7,705 nucleotides of DNA from Candidatus Aminicenantota bacterium. GTDB lineage: Bacteria; Acidobacteriota; Aminicenantia; Aminicenantales; Aminicenantaceae. The translations under genes were made by a program, and so were the position numbers. A model generated the notes under the pieces. That model was not told where the DNA came from and searched no databases. It worked only from the letters and a program-made list of their open reading frames with translations. The DNA lies in assembly GCA_030607635.1 (NCBI GenBank), contig JAUWJP010000076.1:1-7705 (forward strand). The letters run 5' to 3'. This document shows, one piece after another, positions 5,062 through 7,705 of the stretch; the stretch's first letter is position 1, and each line of letters opens with the position of its first letter.

Positions 5062-7705
5062 ATGACAAACATCCAACAAATAATTAAAGAGTCTAAATTT
5101 ATATCTGAGGCGAAAAAAAATTTAATTGAAGATTGCTTTTCTCAGCTAGAAGGAATTTATGGCTTGCTAAGAGACGGAGTATTTGAAGATATATCTTTTC
5201 TTCCAAATTTGAAGGAAAATTCTTTTGATCTTCGGGTTAGAAAGAAACTTGAGGAATTTATCAAATATAGGACTGAAAGTGGAGAATCCGAAGAAGAAGC
5301 TGTTTGGAACTTTGTAAAAGAGTACGCCTTTACTTACCTCAACCGTTTTGTAGCTTTTAAAATGATGGAAGAAAGAAAAATTGTAAAACAAACAATATCT
5401 CGCTGTTTCAACTCCAATGCCTTTATATTTTATTTGGCTGATAATCCAGAGAATGAAAAACTCTGGAAACAAGGAAAAGTTTACCAGGCTTATAGGAATT
5501 TTTTCCGTTGGCAATGTGAAAATGTATCTTGCGATGAGGAGATGAGGATTCTCTTTGATCCAGAAACTCTGGTAAGTTTATTGTTTCCCAGAGAAAAAAA
5601 CTTGATTAGAATTTTTGAACTTATCAATCAGGATAAACTCACTATTATTTGGAGCAAAGATGAAGTAATTGGTTGGGTTTATCAGTACTTTATAGAGGAT
5701 GAAAAAGAAGAGGTGTTTGATAAGATTTATAGCCAGAAAAAGAAAATGGATTTAAAAGATATAGCCCCAGCCACTCAAATCTTTACTCCCAAATGGATTG
5801 TCCGATTCCTCGTAGAAAATACATTGGCAAGACTCTGGATTAGAATGCATCCGGATACAAAAATAAGAGAAAAATTAAGATATTATGTCCCCAATGAAAA
5901 TGATAGAGAAAAAATCCCTTTAAAACCGGTTAAGAAAATAACCTTACTTGATCCTGCCTGTGGAACAATGCATTTTGGAATGGTTGCTTTTGATTTGTTT
6001 TACGATATGTATCTTGAGGAACTGCAAAATATGGGAACTCCCAAATGGCCTCAAAAACCATCTGTTGATAAAGAAGAAGATATTCCCTCTGCTATCATTG
6101 AGAATAATCTTTTTGGTGTTGATATTGACCTTCGTGCCATTCAGTTATCGGCACTTTCCTTATACTTGAAGGCAAAAACTAAAAATAAGAACATTTCTAT
6201 TCAAAAATACAACCTTGTTCACACCGATATTCCAAACTTTTCCGAAGAAACCATTGATGAATTTATTGATTCTATCTCGCCAAGATATGAAATTACCAGA
6301 GAACTGCTTAAAGAAATTCTACCTGAGTTAAGAAAAGCTTACTATCTGGGCTCACTATTAAAAGTTGAAGAAATTATCAATAAATTTTTGTCTGAGCACA
6401 GAAGGGAATTTATAAGAAAATATGAGGCTCAGCAAGAGCTATTTATGACAGAAGGGGAAAGGCAGTTATTCCTCAAAGAAGATCTTGCCTGGGAAGAAGC
6501 TAAGGAAGAATTAATAAAAGCCATAAGTGAGTTTGTTGACAGAGCCAATGGAGACAGTTTCCTTGCCCAAGAGTCAAAAAAGGGGATTTATCTTATGGAC
6601 GCTTTAATGAAGAAACACGATGTAGTGGTGACAAATCCACCTTATTCCGGAAGAAGAAATTGGAATAAAGCATTGGCTGATGAACTCAAAAAACTATATC
6701 AAGGGAAATCAGGAGACCTTTATACCTGTTTTATCGATAGATGTGTAGATTTAACAAAAGAGGGGGGATTTGCAGGAATGATTAATATACATTCGTTTAT
6801 GTTTATTTCTTCCTGTGAAAAAGTACGAAGAGATATTATTGAGAATACGATTATTGAGTCTCTTGTGCATTTAGGCCCTACTTTTATGGATTTGAGTAAT
6901 CCTTATGCACAACAGTGCGCTATGTATGTTTTTCAAAAGAAGGTGGATTCTAACTCCAAAGGAATCTACTTTAGGGTAGTAGATTACATAAATGAGCAAA
7001 AGCGCATTGTTTTTGAAGAATCTTTGAACAAATATCTTTCTGGTGAGGAATCTGACAGAGTATTTATCGTGGAGCAGGAAAAGCTAAAAGCCATTTCCGG
7101 CTGGCCATTTGTGTATTGGGTGAGTGATAGAATAAGAGAGTTGTTTGAGGAAAACAAACCATTAGAAGAGGTGGCTAAGCCTTGTCAAGGACTCGCAACT
7201 GCGGATAATTTTAGATTTCTTCGCTTGTGGTGGGAGGTAAGTAGGTATAATATTTACTTTAATTGCTCTAATCGCGAAGAGGGAAAAATATCAGAAAAAA
7301 AGTGGTTTCCGTATATGAAGGGCGGCGCAGTAAATAGGTGGTATGGTAATCAGGAGTATGCTGTAGATTGGAAAAATGATGGATATGAAATAAAACACAT
7401 TTTTAGAAACAGTAGATTAGCTTCAAGGCCACAGAATCAAGATTGTTATTTCCGAGAAGGAGCCACTTACTCATTTTTGACCGTAAGCAATTTAAGTGTT
7501 CGTTATTTACCCAAAGGTTTTATTTTTGATGTTGCCGGCTCCTCTATTTTTCCTAAGAAAACAAGTGTTTATCTATTGCTTGGGATCTTAAATTCAAAGT
7601 TATCTACTTTTTTAATTAAGGTTTTGAATCCCACAGTTAATTATCAGGTCGGCGACATTGCCCGTATTCCTTTCTCTGAGGAAACCAAAAATCCTGAGCT
7701 TGTAA
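5062..7705 (+). CDS. pglX: BREX adenine-N6 DNA methyltransferase PglX, C-terminus beyond window
   Basis: PglX transfers a methyl group from S-adenosylmethionine to N6 of adenine in the BREX site, marking host DNA as self; phage DNA lacking the mark is blocked. The visible 881 codons have no stop and run off the right edge; type 1 proteins are about 1,200 residues, so about 300 residues may be missing. IAPATQIFTPKWIV (234-247) is the conserved lead-in to the catalytic domain. DPACGTMHFG (297-306) is the SAM-binding motif, with a Met in place of the more usual small residue, and NPPY (525-528) is the catalytic motif of gamma-type adenine methyltransferases. GLATADNFRFLRLWWEV (710-726) opens the specificity region, which continues with KWFPYMKGGAVNRWYGN and FDVAGSSIFP, typical of PglX. 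ATG at 5062 follows brxB by eight bases with only a weak site (TTAAG), so coupling to brxB is likely. brxC is not between brxB and pglX. Confidence 0.94.
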   Translation, partial: MTNIQQIIKESKFISEAKKNLIEDCFSQLEGIYGLLRDGVFEDISFLPNLKENSFDLRVRKKLEEFIKYRTESGESEEEAVWNFVKEYAFTYLNRFVAFKMMEERKIVKQTISRCFNSNAFIFYLADNPENEKLWKQGKVYQAYRNFFRWQCENVSCDEEMRILFDPETLVSLLFPREKNLIRIFELINQDKLTIIWSKDEVIGWVYQYFIEDEKEEVFDKIYSQKKKMDLKDIAPATQIFTPKWIVRFLVENTLARLWIRMHPDTKIREKLRYYVPNENDREKIPLKPVKKITLLDPACGTMHFGMVAFDLFYDMYLEELQNMGTPKWPQKPSVDKEEDIPSAIIENNLFGVDIDLRAIQLSALSLYLKAKTKNKNISIQKYNLVHTDIPNFSEETIDEFIDSISPRYEITRELLKEILPELRKAYYLGSLLKVEEIINKFLSEHRREFIRKYEAQQELFMTEGERQLFLKEDLAWEEAKEELIKAISEFVDRANGDSFLAQESKKGIYLMDALMKKHDVVVTNPPYSGRRNWNKALADELKKLYQGKSGDLYTCFIDRCVDLTKEGGFAGMINIHSFMFISSCEKVRRDIIENTIIESLVHLGPTFMDLSNPYAQQCAMYVFQKKVDSNSKGIYFRVVDYINEQKRIVFEESLNKYLSGEESDRVFIVEQEKLKAISGWPFVYWVSDRIRELFEENKPLEEVAKPCQGLATADNFRFLRLWWEVSRYNIYFNCSNREEGKISEKKWFPYMKGGAVNRWYGNQEYAVDWKNDGYEIKHIFRNSRLASRPQNQDCYFREGATYSFLTVSNLSVRYLPKGFIFDVAGSSIFPKKTSVYLLLGILNSKLSTFLIKVLNPTVNYQVGDIARIPFSEETKNPELV

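Noticed and set aside
5167..5514. Minus-strand 115-codon frame inside pglX
   Set aside because: It is fully antisense to well-conserved PglX coding sequence and is Phe/Ser-rich, as expected for a shadow frame in A+T-rich DNA.

Overview
The window looks like a bacterial defence or mobile-element island: the start of a BREX phage-defence operon on the right, and a stretch of broken genes and insertion-sequence (IS) remnants on the left. Shine-Dalgarno sites, sigma70-type promoter hexamers and IS3- and IS256-family transposase pieces show it is bacterial. I cannot name the genus. Base composition is patchy. Sampled lines of the left ATPase gene run at about 42-47% G+C, while the BREX genes are clearly more A+T-rich (about 30-35%), which fits assembly of the region by successive transfers.

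Left part (1-2810). Bases 1-175 are the end of an IS3-family element on the minus strand, with the first 28 codons of its orfA. It sits about ten codons upstream of the Walker A motif of a HerA/FtsK-like ATPase (176-1277, plus), which has therefore lost its N-terminus. A 64-codon frame (1241-1435) overlaps the ATPase end and may be its frameshifted tail. Converging from the right is a minus-strand fusion of the C-terminal part of a ThiF/E1-like ubiquitin-activating domain and a JAB/JAMM isopeptidase domain (1493-2374). Its JAMM residues are intact, but the E1 nucleotide-binding half is gone. An IS256-family remnant (about 2386-2803) occupies the place where that half should be.

Middle (2811-3228). 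A minus-strand 54-codon frame of unknown function (2845-3009) has a near-perfect ribosome binding site and a fully consensus extended -10 promoter (3129-3157). It diverges from a plus-strand gene for a 72-residue Xre/Cro-type regulator (3229-3447). The A+T-rich gap between them carries candidate promoters and a 13-base palindrome close to the regulator start.

Right part (3448-7705). After a 204-base leader come brxA (3652-4494), brxB (4469-5053, overlapping by 26 bases) and pglX (5062 to beyond the window edge, 881 codons visible). BrxA and BrxB are DUF1819 and DUF1788 proteins needed for BREX; PglX is the adenine-N6 methyltransferase that marks host DNA as self. brxC is not between brxB and pglX, where it lies in the classical type 1 order, so the BREX subtype cannot be fixed from this window. 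The most notable points are the atypical BREX order, the strongly signalled 54-codon frame next to the regulator, and the remnant of a ubiquitin-like E1-JAB system.
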